Below, piece after piece: positions 18,688 to 28,017 of a stretch of 64,000 nucleotides of DNA. This DNA comes from Amphritea atlantica (lineage in GTDB: Bacteria; Pseudomonadota; Gammaproteobacteria; Pseudomonadales; Balneatricaceae), in contig NZ_FOGB01000011.1 of assembly GCF_900111095.1 (NCBI RefSeq), positions 1 through 64,000 of the forward strand, in the 5' to 3' direction. The notes under the pieces were generated by a model, which did not search any database, was not told the DNA's origin, and worked only from the letters and a program-made list of their open reading frames with translations. Each line of letters opens with the position of its first letter. The first letter of the stretch is position 1. A program made the position numbers and the translations under genes.

Positions 18688-18713
18688 ATGTCGTCAGAAA
18701 ATCTTAAATCCAT

Positions 18714-18719
18714 TATAAT
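18714..18719 (+). promoter_or_regulatory. Possible -10 of the 18755 membrane protein gene
   Basis: A TATAAT hexamer with TCGTCA 17 bases upstream as a poor -35. It falls before the chosen GTG, which is a reason to reject the earlier TTG at 18719 as start. Confidence 0.4.
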
Positions 18720-18754
18720 TGCCGGCCTGTTTATCAATCACTGATGGATTTATT

Positions 18755-19255
18755 GTGTTGGGTTATATCGCTGTTGTTTGGGGATTTATCGGCATCGCCT
18801 TTATCTTTGGCAATGCTATTGTACGCATCGGTACGATAGGTCTGGATACGTTCACCTATTCACTGAACTGGTACCACTGGGCGGCACTGGCGTTTAGTGT
18901 ACTGTTTATGGGCTTTGCTGAGGGATACAAAGGCTTTCAGCGTGCCTATTCGCCCAGAGTGGCGGCGCGGCTACTCTACCTGCGGGACCATGTGACGCCG
19001 CTGCGACTGATTCTGGCGCCGCTGTTTTGTATGGGATTTTTTCATATTCGGCGTAAGCGGATGATTATCACCTACTGCCTGCTGTTGGGGATTATTGCTC
19101 TGATACAGCTGGTGCATCTGTTGCAGCAACCCTGGCGAGGCATTATTGATTTTGGGGTTGTGGTGGGCCTGAGCTGGGGAACAACATCGATTTTACTGTT
19201 TGTGCTGAAAGCATTTTTTACCGATAAATTCAGCCACTCGCCGGAAATGCCGTAA
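18755..19255 (+). CDS. Conserved inner-membrane protein, unknown function
   Basis: About 166 residues with four hydrophobic segments: near 1-20, 35-50, 88-115 and 135-155. A basic cytoplasmic loop YKGFQRAYSPRVAARLLYLR lies between the second and third. I have a sense of a conserved gammaproteobacterial family but cannot name it. The frame is open from TTG 18719; GTG at 18755 is chosen because a -10-like TATAAT overlaps the earlier start and a GGA lies seven bases before the GTG. Monogenic, with its own terminator at 19280. Confidence 0.65.
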   Translation: MLGYIAVVWGFIGIAFIFGNAIVRIGTIGLDTFTYSLNWYHWAALAFSVLFMGFAEGYKGFQRAYSPRVAARLLYLRDHVTPLRLILAPLFCMGFFHIRRKRMIITYCLLLGIIALIQLVHLLQQPWRGIIDFGVVVGLSWGTTSILLFVLKAFFTDKFSHSPEMP

Positions 19256-19279
19256 ATAAACTGGCAGGCAGGTCCGGAC

Positions 19280-19313
19280 AAAAAAACGCACCTGTTGAAG
19301 GTGCGTTTTTTTT
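19280..19313. terminator. Bidirectional terminator
   Basis: AAAAAAACGCACCT / AGGTGCGTTTTTTTT, perfect stem with a short loop, between the convergent membrane-protein gene and ilvA. Confidence 0.88.
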
Positions 19314-19325
19314 ATGCAGATTGTG

Positions 19326-20843
19326 TCAGCCCAGAAATAGTTTATATGCCGGGTTTTCGGTCTCTTCCCAGTAGTTGTAACCAATATCATCTAGAAACTG
19401 AGTCACTTGCAGACGCTCATCTTCAGGCACCTGCAAACCGACCAGCACCCGGCCGTAGGCGGCACCATGGTTACGATAGTGGAACATGGAGATGTTCCAG
19501 CGCCCCCCCAGCTTTTTCAGGAAATTCATCAGTGCACCGGGGCGTTCAGGGAATTCAAAGCGGTAGAGAATCTCATTGGTAACCGAGTTAGGAGCATGAC
19601 CGCCCACCATATAGCGGACATGGAGCTTGGCCATCTCGTTGTCTGACAGGTCGATCACTTTATAGGCTTCGGATTTCAGCTCTGTGAGCAGCTCTGCGCG
19701 GGCATCGATACCGGACCGTAACTGTACCCCGACAAAGATCTGAGCATCATTATCATCAGCATAGCGGTAGTTAAACTCGGTGATGTTGCGTTTGCCCAGC
19801 GCGCTGCAGAACGCTTTAAAACTGCCAGGTCTTTCCGGAATCTTAACGGCGATAATCGCTTCCCGGTTTTCACCCAGCTCAGAGCGCTCGGCAATATGGC
19901 GCAGGCGATCAAAGTTGACATTGGCACCGCTGTCAATGGCGATCAGGGTCTGGTTTTTGGCGCTCTCCCGGGCGACATATTTCTTCAGGCCGGCAACCGC
20001 AAGGGCACCGGCAGGTTCGGTAATTGAGCGGGTATCTTCGAAGATATCCTTGATGGCAGCACAGATCTCATCGGTGTTGACGGTGATCACTTCATCAACA
20101 AACTGCTGACACAGCTCGAAGGTGTTCTCGCCGATCTGGGCTACTGCGACACCATCGGCAAAAATACCGACCTGGGGCAGAATCACCCGTTCACCGGCTT
20201 CCAGAGCGGCTTTAAGGCAGGCTGAATCTTCTGACTCAACGCCGATCACCTTTGTTTCGGGCCGCAAATACTTGATATAGACCGCGATACCTGAGATCAG
20301 GCCGCCACCGCCTACCGGAACGAAAACCGCATCGATAGGGCCGCTTTCCTGACGCAGCAGTTCCATCGCAATGGTACCCTGTCCCGCGATCACATCGATA
20401 TCATCGTAGGGGTGAACGTAGGTTAAGCCCTGCTCTTCAACCAGTTTGAATGAGTGCCGGGAGGCTTCATCGAAGGTTTCGCCATGCAAAACAACCTTGC
20501 CGCCCCGTGCCCGGACGCTGTTAACTTTAATATCCGGGGTGGTTTTGGGCATCACTATGGTCGCTTTAACCCCGAGGATTTTGGCAGACATCGCCAGCCC
20601 CTGAGCATGGTTGCCAGCCGATGCCGCGATAACACCCCGTTTGCGCTCCTCCTCGGTCAGTTGAGCCATCTTGTTGTAGGCACCCCGGAGTTTGAAGGAG
20701 AATACCGGTTGCAGGTCTTCCCGTTTCAGCAAAACCCGGTTGTCCAGGCGGCTGCTGAGACTGGTTGCTTCGTCAAGTGGCGTTTCGATGGCTGCGTCAT
20801 AGACGCGGGCATCAAGAATTTTCTTTATATATCGGTGAGCCAT
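19326..20843 (-). CDS. ilvA: Threonine ammonia-lyase (biosynthetic)
   Basis: 505 residues. Deaminates threonine to 2-oxobutanoate, the first step to isoleucine, using pyridoxal phosphate. PLP Lys51 is in PVFSFKLRGAYNK; the SAGNHAQGLA phosphate-cup and the VPVGGGGLISG glycine loop are present. The C-terminal third (about 330-505) holds two ACT-like regulatory domains (EAIIAVKIPERPGSFKAFCS and NEILYRFEFPERPGALMNFL), the site of isoleucine feedback. Divergent from rpiA, as in Pseudomonas. ilvE is 10 kb away in this window. Confidence 0.96.
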   Translation of the reverse strand: MAHRYIKKILDARVYDAAIETPLDEATSLSSRLDNRVLLKREDLQPVFSFKLRGAYNKMAQLTEEERKRGVIAASAGNHAQGLAMSAKILGVKATIVMPKTTPDIKVNSVRARGGKVVLHGETFDEASRHSFKLVEEQGLTYVHPYDDIDVIAGQGTIAMELLRQESGPIDAVFVPVGGGGLISGIAVYIKYLRPETKVIGVESEDSACLKAALEAGERVILPQVGIFADGVAVAQIGENTFELCQQFVDEVITVNTDEICAAIKDIFEDTRSITEPAGALAVAGLKKYVARESAKNQTLIAIDSGANVNFDRLRHIAERSELGENREAIIAVKIPERPGSFKAFCSALGKRNITEFNYRYADDNDAQIFVGVQLRSGIDARAELLTELKSEAYKVIDLSDNEMAKLHVRYMVGGHAPNSVTNEILYRFEFPERPGALMNFLKKLGGRWNISMFHYRNHGAAYGRVLVGLQVPEDERLQVTQFLDDIGYNYWEETENPAYKLFLG

Positions 20844-20953
20844 GGGGTGCTTTCAATCTGTTGCTGCGGTCCTGCGTAGGAGGCAGTGTGAATAAAGCGT
20901 TAAATGGTAATCTCTGAGAGAGTTTTCGTCTATAAGATATCGATCAATCAGCG

Positions 20954-20959
20954 TATAAT
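20954..20959 (+). promoter_or_regulatory. Possible -10 of rpiA
   Basis: TATAAT, 39 bases before the rpiA ATG. No good -35 hexamer at the usual spacing. Confidence 0.4.
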
Positions 20960-20998
20960 CTCGCCAGTTAACGACATTTATACGGGGTTTCCCAAAAT

Positions 20999-21670
20999 AT
21001 GACACAGGATGAGATGAAGCTGGCAGTCGCCCAGGCTGCAGTGGCCTATATCCAGCCGAAACTGAGCCGCGATTCAATCGTGGGTGTTGGCACCGGTTCC
21101 ACGGCAAACTTTTTTATCGATGAGCTGGCAAAGATTAAGCATCTGTTTGAAGCGGCTGTCGCCAGTTCAGAGGCCACTGCCGAACGTCTCAGAGGCCACG
21201 GTATCGACGTGTATGATATGAACTCAGTTGATCAGATGGAGGTGTATGTCGATGGCGCCGATGAGTTTGATGGCCGACTGAATCTGATCAAAGGTGGCGG
21301 TGGCGCGCTGACCCGGGAAAAAATTGTTGCAGAGGTGGCCAAAGAGTTTGTCTGTATCGTCGATGAGACCAAGAAAGTTGATCTGCTGGGGGCGTTTCCA
21401 CTACCGGTGGAAGTGATTCCGATGGCCCGGTCACAGGTAGCCCGCAGGCTGGTGCAGCTGGACTGTATGCCGGTTTACCGGGATGGGTTTGTGACCGATA
21501 ACGGCAATATCATCCTCGATCTGCATGGCCTGGAGATCGAACAACCGCGCGAACTGGAAACCGAAATTAATAATATCGTTGGTGTTGTGACTAACGGTTT
21601 GTTTGCCCGGCGCGGCGCCGACGTCGTGCTGATGGCAACTCCTGAGGGGGTTGAAACTCTTACCCGGTAA
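20999..21670 (+). CDS. rpiA: Ribose-5-phosphate isomerase A
   Basis: 223 residues. Interconverts ribose-5-phosphate and ribulose-5-phosphate in the pentose phosphate pathway. Motifs: [14 protein letters not shown] (phosphate binding), [19 protein letters not shown] (catalytic Asp), [14 protein letters not shown] with the active-site Lys/Glu, and a GNIILDL stretch near the C-terminus. Normal length. Divergent from ilvA over a 155-base gap. Confidence 0.97.
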   Translation: MTQDEMKLAVAQAAVAYIQPKLSRDSIVGVGTGSTANFFIDELAKIKHLFEAAVASSEATAERLRGHGIDVYDMNSVDQMEVYVDGADEFDGRLNLIKGGGGALTREKIVAEVAKEFVCIVDETKKVDLLGAFPLPVEVIPMARSQVARRLVQLDCMPVYRDGFVTDNGNIILDLHGLEIEQPRELETEINNIVGVVTNGLFARRGADVVLMATPEGVETLTR

Positions 21671-21693
21671 GTCAGATGGTAACCTGCGGACAA

Positions 21694-21725
21694 TAAAAAA
21701 GGCCTTCAGAAGAAGGCCTTTTTTA
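21694..21725. terminator. Terminator of rpiA
   Basis: AAAAAAGGCCTTC / GAAGGCCTTTTTT, perfect 13-bp stem. T-runs on both strands; also downstream of the small minus-strand gene. Confidence 0.88.
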
Positions 21726-21766
21726 TGTTTAACCGTAACGGCTTCAACCGTAGTACAGCGCTTGAA

Positions 21767-21895
21767 TTACATCGCCTGTACTACATGGCTCCAGCCAATA
21801 ATGGCAGGCATGCAGATCCATGCCAGAGCGCCAGCGTTGATCAGGAGCCAGATCGGACCTGAGCTGTCACGGAAGTTTTTGTCATGGTTTGCCAT
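21767..21895 (-). CDS. 42-residue membrane protein, unknown function
   Basis: Encodes a 42-residue peptide. A hydrophilic start (MANHDKNFRDSSG) is followed by one membrane helix (PIWLLINAGALAWICMPAII) and a short tail GWSHVVQAM. GGGTGA lies 7-12 bases before the ATG and a TTTATAAA box lies about 70 bases upstream. The shared terminator at 21694 lies just after its stop. The clear N-out/C-in-type architecture, ribosome site, own promoter-like box and terminator make it a likely real gene. I do not recognise it; it does not look like CydX or CcoQ. Confidence 0.6.
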   Translation of the reverse strand: MANHDKNFRDSSGPIWLLINAGALAWICMPAIIGWSHVVQAM

Positions 21896-22231
21896 GATTA
21901 TTCACCCGTAGTCATTGATAGAACTGTTATGAACCGCACTGCTGCGTGCCTTAGGGCATCTTTTATAAACGGTCCGGGGCGCGATTCTACCAGCTAGTCG
22001 CTTTTCTGGGTAGCGATAATTGGTCTTAATCCTTATGGCATCCGTACACCCCCGGATTAATGGTTTCGGCACCGTGATTTTCAACGGGCTCAGTGCCCTA
22101 AGCTGGTCGCTGAATCAACGGCTTAGCAGCATTACTCGTAACGGGCGGTCTGGACAGATTCGCTCCCCGCCCCTGAGACAACCTGCTAATATCAATAGAT
22201 ATCGGATCAGAACTGCAGACGGACAGATAGT

Positions 22232-25126
22232 ATGAGCGTGAAAAGGGTTGTACGTGGCATTGTCATTATCGTGTTGGTTGTTTTCTTAGGGCTGCATACT
22301 GCGATTCAACTGGGACGGGATTACGCCGTTCAGTGGCTGCTCGATCAGGGGGCCAGCAGTGCCAGGATCTACTCAATATCTGTCAACTGGTTTACCGGCC
22401 GGGTAGCGCTGCACGGAGTGTCGGTTATTACTCCTGACCAGCCGGCGCTGCGCCTCGATCAACTGGTGGTCGATCTCGATTATGCGGCGCTGATGCAGCA
22501 ACGCATCCTGATCAGTGATCTGACCCTGCAGGGCGTGAATCTGTTTCTGCACGAACAGGCGGAGGTCGAACCGCGTCAGTTTTATCTTGGCCCGGTGGCG
22601 TTGCCGGGGGCCTCTTCTGACAAGCCTGAGGCGCCCCGGGCCGAACCTTCCGCCTGGCAGTTTGGCCTGGCACACCTGAATATTTCCGATCTTAGCTGGC
22701 GGTCACAACTGCAAGAGGGGGATCACCAGCTGCGTATCGATAGCGCGGAACTGGATACCTTTTATACCTGGCAGGAGGAGGCGATCACCCATCTGTCTAT
22801 TCAGGGGGCTATCAATGGTGCCGGGTTTAATCTGGCGACACAGGGGCAACCGTTACCAGCAACCAAACGTTCCGAGCTGCACCTGAAACTGGAGCGGCTG
22901 CCGCTGCACTCTTTCACCGCCCCCTTCGTACCAGAGTTGCAGGCAACCCTCACCACCGATCTGACGCTCGCGGTTGTCGCCGGTGAGCAGATCAGTATCA
23001 CCCAGAGCGGCAATGTTCAACTGGATGATTTTAGTTGGAAGCAAACCGGCCTGGATCTGGATCAGCAGACGCTTATCTGGAATGGCCAGACCGAGTTTAA
23101 GATGAGTGCCGGTAAACCCGAGTCCGTTATGGTTGAGGGGGAGCTGAATATGGCTGCGTTGGGGCTGGTGGCTGATGCACTGAAGCTGCAGCTTGGCGAG
23201 AGCCGCTGGCAGGGTCACACGGAACTGAGTTTTGGTGAACCGGGTATTCAGCAGGTGGGTGTAAAAGGTCAGTTGGATATGACCGCGTTGGATGTTGATA
23301 GTGAGGCCAGCAATCTGACGTTGCAGAGTGGCACGTGGCAGGGTGATACCCGTGTAAACTTCAGTGCTGATGGTATTGATAAGGTCGCAATGGATGGGCA
23401 GTTAAACATGGCTGCATTAGACCTCATGGGTGATGATGGCCTGAAGCTGCAGTTGAGCAGCGCGGCCTGGCAGGGAACAAGCGGGCTGGGCTTTAATCAG
23501 GCCGGGGCTGATCAGGTTGATGTGCAAGGGCAACTGAAAACCCGTCAGTTGTTGTATCAGATGGCTGATCGTATGCAGGCCAGAGTGAATTCGATTGATT
23601 GGCAGGGCGACGGTATCGCTTTGGCGTTGCAGCAACAGCCGATAACGATTAACGGTGAAAAAGGTCAGCTGAAGCTGGCGGGGGTCGAAGTGAAGGCGCT
23701 GCAGGGGGATCAGCAACTGGTCACGTTAAACCACGCGCAGTTCAGCGATATCGGTTTGTCGCTGCCGGAGAAACTCAGTCTGGGAGCGTTGAAGGCTGAC
23801 GGGATCGCACTGTCTCCGCAGGCTGACGCGACTCTGGCAACATTGAACCTGAGGCTTAGTGATGTTGATTTGGCACCAGACAAAGCGGTCTCGATTAATC
23901 GGGTTGAGCTACAGGATTTACAGTTAAACGAGCAACTCAGTGCCGAGAAGCAACCGCTGGGTGTATCTCGTTTGCAGCAGGGAATTAACAATCTGCTGCC
24001 ATCGGCAGAAGCCAGTAATACGACCGCCAGCAGCTCCTCTGCTGCGGGTGCCGAGCCGTCACTACGTGTGCAGGTGAAGGAACTGGTTATCAGCGGGGAC
24101 AGTAAGGCGATGTTTACCGATAACTCAACCTCGCCCCCTTTTCATTCTGAAATTCTCATCGATAAAGCGCTGTTACAGAGGCTGGATAGTGGCAGCAAAG
24201 CTCCGGCAACCTTTGATCTGGCGCTGAAAGTGGGCGGCTTTACCACCCTGATGCTGAATGGTGAAACCGACCTTGTCGGCGGTGGCGAAAATGCCAGTTG
24301 GAAAGGGTCCCTGAAGCAACTGGAACTGCCCCGGCTGAGCCCCTATAGCATCGAGTATACCGGCTATTATTTGCAAAATGGACAGTTGCAACTGAACAGC
24401 TCAGGTAGCCTGGACGGTGGAAAGATCAGCGGTAAAAATGAGATTAAGATCCATCGTTTAGAGGTGGAGCCTGCGGATCAGCAGCAGATGGCAAAATTCA
24501 GTAAACAGTTGTCGATGCCGTTAGGTACTGCGATCTCTGTTTTGCAGGATAGCGATGACAATATCGATCTTGATGTGCCCATCAGTGGCTCACTGGAAGA
24601 CCCGGATTTTGGTTTACAAAGTATTGTTAGCCGGCTTGCTGGCAAAGGCCTTAAACAGGCTGCTTTCAGTATCCTGCTCAAATCTCTGCAGCCCTACGGG
24701 ACCCTTATCAGTCTGGCGGCCAGTGCGGCCAAAGACGGCAGTTTTATTACCCTTGATCCGGTAGTGTTTGCCCCCGGTCGTGCCGAGCTGGATGATTATG
24801 CACAGGGCTATCTGACGAAAATTGAATCGATGATGACTGAGCGTAAAGGGATGCGACTGAATATCTGCGGTCAGGCAGTGCAGCAGGATCAGGCGTTGAT
24901 CCGTGCCGCCCTGGAAGCGGATAATAAAAAACGGGACAAACCTTTTACACCTGAGGAGTTGGCGGCTTTGGAGAGGCAACAGCTGGAAGCGCTGGCGCAA
25001 CAGCGCTCGGACCGGGTGAAACAGCAACTGACGCAGAAGATCCCCGGAGAGCGGTTGTTTAGCTGCTTTCCGGTTCCCTCTCTGGATGACCCTCAGGCTA
25101 AGCCTTCAGCTACGCTTGGATTGTAA
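22232..25126 (+). CDS. AsmA-like DUF748 protein with internal repeats
   Basis: 964 residues. One N-terminal membrane segment (about 5-26) anchors a large periplasmic, mostly beta protein with the DUF748/AsmA-like signature RIYSISVNWFTGRVALHGVS and the C-terminal FITLDPVVFAPGRAELDDYA region. AsmA-like proteins are thought to bridge the envelope and affect lipid transport. Residues about 260-440 contain four to five tandem copies of a 43-residue unit, each with G-(E/Q)-L-(N/D)-M-(A/T)-A-L and later W-(Q/N)-G. The rest of the family does not, to my knowledge, normally show such regular repeats. Likely monocistronic; the start ATG has GGACAG upstream. Confidence 0.82.
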   Translation: MSVKRVVRGIVIIVLVVFLGLHTAIQLGRDYAVQWLLDQGASSARIYSISVNWFTGRVALHGVSVITPDQPALRLDQLVVDLDYAALMQQRILISDLTLQGVNLFLHEQAEVEPRQFYLGPVALPGASSDKPEAPRAEPSAWQFGLAHLNISDLSWRSQLQEGDHQLRIDSAELDTFYTWQEEAITHLSIQGAINGAGFNLATQGQPLPATKRSELHLKLERLPLHSFTAPFVPELQATLTTDLTLAVVAGEQISITQSGNVQLDDFSWKQTGLDLDQQTLIWNGQTEFKMSAGKPESVMVEGELNMAALGLVADALKLQLGESRWQGHTELSFGEPGIQQVGVKGQLDMTALDVDSEASNLTLQSGTWQGDTRVNFSADGIDKVAMDGQLNMAALDLMGDDGLKLQLSSAAWQGTSGLGFNQAGADQVDVQGQLKTRQLLYQMADRMQARVNSIDWQGDGIALALQQQPITINGEKGQLKLAGVEVKALQGDQQLVTLNHAQFSDIGLSLPEKLSLGALKADGIALSPQADATLATLNLRLSDVDLAPDKAVSINRVELQDLQLNEQLSAEKQPLGVSRLQQGINNLLPSAEASNTTASSSSAAGAEPSLRVQVKELVISGDSKAMFTDNSTSPPFHSEILIDKALLQRLDSGSKAPATFDLALKVGGFTTLMLNGETDLVGGGENASWKGSLKQLELPRLSPYSIEYTGYYLQNGQLQLNSSGSLDGGKISGKNEIKIHRLEVEPADQQQMAKFSKQLSMPLGTAISVLQDSDDNIDLDVPISGSLEDPDFGLQSIVSRLAGKGLKQAAFSILLKSLQPYGTLISLAASAAKDGSFITLDPVVFAPGRAELDDYAQGYLTKIESMMTERKGMRLNICGQAVQQDQALIRAALEADNKKRDKPFTPEELAALERQQLEALAQQRSDRVKQQLTQKIPGERLFSCFPVPSLDDPQAKPSATLGL
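23009..23527 (+). repeat. Tandem 43-codon repeats inside the DUF748 gene
   Basis: Units start at residues 260, 303, 346 and 389, with a partial fifth at 433. Spacing is 43, 43, 43 and 44 residues. The consensus start is GxLxMxAL; the unit ends in W-x-G-x-T/S and V-x-V/M-x-G. Nucleotide identity is partial, so these are old repeats. Confidence 0.7.
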
Positions 25127-25553
25127 GCCAGGAGAGTGCGTCAGGAAGGAGCGTCTGGAAGGTGAGTACGGCTTTTTATGGCCCCGCGCGCTTTATCGGG
25201 AAAGGATGCCAGCATATTTGATATCCTGTGGAACGATACAACCGTTTAAAAGAGACTCACCACAGAGGACACTGAGAGCACAGAGAAAACCTTATAAATA
25301 GCGTTTCTCTGTGTCCTCTGTGCTCTCTGTGGTAAACATCTCCTTATACTTCTTAGCGTCACTGCAACGTCAGGAGCTTGGGCTTTTCCCGCCTGCAAGA
25401 GATTGCTTTGCAGAGATTTTACATATCTGGAGAGCGCACCAACCTGACTTAAACCGGGAAGATATCAATTCTTCCCCATAACACGCGAAGAATCTTTATA
25501 TCCGGGCTCATGCACTCCAGACTTGATAGTCGGGGCTTATAGTCGTGCTTATA
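25127..25553. other. Intergenic region with a CACAGAG-type inverted repeat
   Basis: Between the DUF748 gene and the convergent permease gene. Apart from the inverted repeat at 25259-25332 I see no gene. Confidence 0.5.
25259..25332. repeat. Long imperfect inverted repeat built of CACAGAG units
   Basis: Left arm 25259-25290 starts ACCACAGAG and ends CACAGAGAAAAC. Right arm 25302-25332 is GTTTCTCTGTG...CTCTGTGGT. The outer 9 bp and inner 10 bp pair exactly; the middle is scrambled versions of the same words (GACAC/AGCAC). Similar CTCTGTGTCCTCTGTG elements recur in intergenic DNA of unrelated bacteria (general knowledge, not checked). Confidence 0.75.
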
Positions 25554-28016
25554 TCAACTCTGTTGTAGTTGCCGGTAGCCGCTGTGACGGTGGCTGATCA
25601 GTGCTGCAAGGGTAAACAACAGCATCCCGGTTAGCGGCAGGATAAGCCAGATCCAGGGATGCAGCAGCAGAGGAAGATCCAGCAGCCGATAGCTGATCAG
25701 GCCGGTGATTATCTCCGTTAACACAGCGGCCATCGCGCCGCTGGCGCAGCCCAGCAGGGCAAATTCGAGAATGTCCAGTTGCCGGGTTTGTGCTGCGGTG
25801 CTCCCCAGCACCTGTAACAGGGCGTTTTCGTGGCGTCGTTGTTCCAGTTCCTGTGATACCAGCAGTTGCACCAGAACGATGCCGGCACACAGGGTTATGC
25901 CAAGGATCAGGGTCGATGCCTGAATCAGGCGATCGATCAGCTCACTCGCCTGATTGATCCACTGACTGACATCGATCAGCGTCAGCGAAGGAAAACGTTT
26001 GAGCAGTTCGCGGCTTAACCCCACCTGCTTATCTGATAACCGGAAACTGGTGATATAAGTCTGTGGATAGTTCTGCAGCACACCAGGGCTGAAAATCATA
26101 TAGAAATTTGGCCGGAAAGAGCGCCACTCAACTTTACGGGTGTTGCTGATCGTCGCGCTAAACGAATCGCCTCCCACTTCAAAGGTGATTTTATCGCCCA
26201 GCTTTAAACCGAGATTGGCTGCCAGTTGCTGTTCGACGGAGATCAGGTTCTCCTGAGTATCCATGGGCCACCAGGAACCACTCACCAACTCATTGTGCGC
26301 TGGCGCTTTGGCTAACCAACTCAGGTTTAGCTCGCGCTTTAAAGCATTGTTTTCCAACTGATCCTGATCCAGAACCCGTTCTGGAGGCTGACCATTAATT
26401 GCGGTGATCCGACCCCGTATCATTGGATAGAGGTCCGTTTCTATCCCTGAATCCGTGAGAAACTGACTGAGCGGTTGCAACTCCCAGGGCTGGATGTTGA
26501 TAACAAACTGATTGGGGGTGTTCACCGGTAGTTGAGCTCGCCAGCGGTTAACCAGTTCGGTCTGGCTGATCAGCAGGCTGCATAGCAAGGTCAGTAACAG
26601 GCACATGATACCCAGCTGCACCCGGTGCCACTGACGTTGCTGGTGGATGCGGTAACTGAGCAGGCGTCCCAGACGAAACCGTCGGGCTAGCAACCGGCCA
26701 GCCGGGGGCAGTAGCAGACTGGCACAAAGACCGGCCAGCAGGATGGTGATGACGCTTAACAGCGTGGCGGCAAGAGCATGGGTGACCGAGCCCAGATAGA
26801 GGGCAATCACGGCGCCTGACAAAAACAGTATAACCAGCCGGACGGGCCAGCTGAGCCCCTGATGGCTGAGCTGATCATGGCGCAGCAATCCCATCACCGG
26901 AATCCGGCTGATCTGCAGTAGCGGTGAATACCCTATAGCCAGCAGTAACGCCAGACTCAGCAATGGGCCGGTAGCGGTTAAGCGATAATCGGGGGAGGGC
27001 AGTCCTGAGGGGAGCAGCGGCTGTAGTACTGATCCGGTCAGTTGCAGCAACAGCAGGCTTGCGATCACGCCGATAAGGGCGGCCAGCAGCCAGCCAAGCA
27101 GCAACTTTATCAGATACAGCTGCAGTATCTGTCGTGGTTTCATTCCCAGGCTCTGCAGCAGGGCGCTGCGGCGATACTGTGCGCTGCTATAGCGCCTCAG
27201 GCTGAGGGTGATCAGCAGGCCACACAGCAGTATGCCAAACAGGGAGGTCATGCGTAGAAAGCCAGATGCGTTTTGCATCGCCCCGGATGCCAGCGGCTGA
27301 TCTTCATAGACCGACCAGAGCCGCTGTTGTGGTGTCAGGGCTTGTTGCAGTCGGGCGTGAAAATCCCTGATCTGCTGTTCCGGGCCGCTGAATAGCGTCC
27401 GGTAGCCGATCCGGCTACCCGGCTGAATCACCCGGGTGGCGGCCAGGTCTTGCCGATTGATCAGAAGTTGCGGGCTGAAACTGCGAAATCCGGTGCCCCG
27501 GTCGGGTGAACTGATGACTGCCGCGGTGATTTTCAGCTGTGAATATCCCAGCGTGATGGTTTCGCCAACGCTGATCCCCAGCCGCTCTAACAGTTGCTGT
27601 TCGGCCCAGGCGGTTCCCTGAGCGGGTATCCGGGTCGATTGCGGTGGCTGGGTAACTATCTCCCCCCGGAGTGGATAGGGGGAGGCGACAGCCCTGACAG
27701 AGCTCAACAGCATCTGCTCATCGGTGCTCACCATGGTGGAAAACTGAATGACGTTGCTGTGTTGCAAGCCCTGTTCAGATGCTGCCGTCAGCAGGCTGGC
27801 GGGGATAGGCTGGCTGTCACTCAGGCTGAGATCGGCCCCCAGCATTAATGCGCTTTGGCGATTCAGCCCTTTTTCCAGCTGATTGCCCAGCAAGGTCAGG
27901 AAGCTGGCCAGGGTTGTTGCCAGGAACAGCGCCAGTAACAGCGCCCGCCACTCAAAGGTTCGCAGGTCGGAGCGGCTCTGTTTCAGGGTCAGACGGATAA
28001 GTTGTGATGATCTCAT
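25554..28016 (-). CDS. ybbP: FtsX-family ABC permease (YbbP type)
   Basis: About 820 residues, a large MacB/FtsX-type permease with ten or so membrane segments in three groups: N-terminal helix near 25-45, a group near 245-430 and a final group near 690-810, separated by periplasmic domains. It forms a transporter with the ATPase encoded just upstream. The ybbA-ybbP pair is conserved next to tesA in many proteobacteria; the substrate is unknown, possibly lipids or lipoproteins. The frame is open 24 codons farther; ATG at 28014-28016 is chosen because it follows the ybbA stop by one base. Confidence 0.9.
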   Translation of the reverse strand: MRSSQLIRLTLKQSRSDLRTFEWRALLLALFLATTLASFLTLLGNQLEKGLNRQSALMLGADLSLSDSQPIPASLLTAASEQGLQHSNVIQFSTMVSTDEQMLLSSVRAVASPYPLRGEIVTQPPQSTRIPAQGTAWAEQQLLERLGISVGETITLGYSQLKITAAVISSPDRGTGFRSFSPQLLINRQDLAATRVIQPGSRIGYRTLFSGPEQQIRDFHARLQQALTPQQRLWSVYEDQPLASGAMQNASGFLRMTSLFGILLCGLLITLSLRRYSSAQYRRSALLQSLGMKPRQILQLYLIKLLLGWLLAALIGVIASLLLLQLTGSVLQPLLPSGLPSPDYRLTATGPLLSLALLLAIGYSPLLQISRIPVMGLLRHDQLSHQGLSWPVRLVILFLSGAVIALYLGSVTHALAATLLSVITILLAGLCASLLLPPAGRLLARRFRLGRLLSYRIHQQRQWHRVQLGIMCLLLTLLCSLLISQTELVNRWRAQLPVNTPNQFVINIQPWELQPLSQFLTDSGIETDLYPMIRGRITAINGQPPERVLDQDQLENNALKRELNLSWLAKAPAHNELVSGSWWPMDTQENLISVEQQLAANLGLKLGDKITFEVGGDSFSATISNTRKVEWRSFRPNFYMIFSPGVLQNYPQTYITSFRLSDKQVGLSRELLKRFPSLTLIDVSQWINQASELIDRLIQASTLILGITLCAGIVLVQLLVSQELEQRRHENALLQVLGSTAAQTRQLDILEFALLGCASGAMAAVLTEIITGLISYRLLDLPLLLHPWIWLILPLTGMLLFTLAALISHRHSGYRQLQQS

Positions 28017-28017
28017 C

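Noticed and set aside
22020-22231. A 71-codon plus-strand frame before the DUF748 gene
   Set aside because: No ribosome site or motif; it likely lies in the promoter and leader region of the DUF748 gene.
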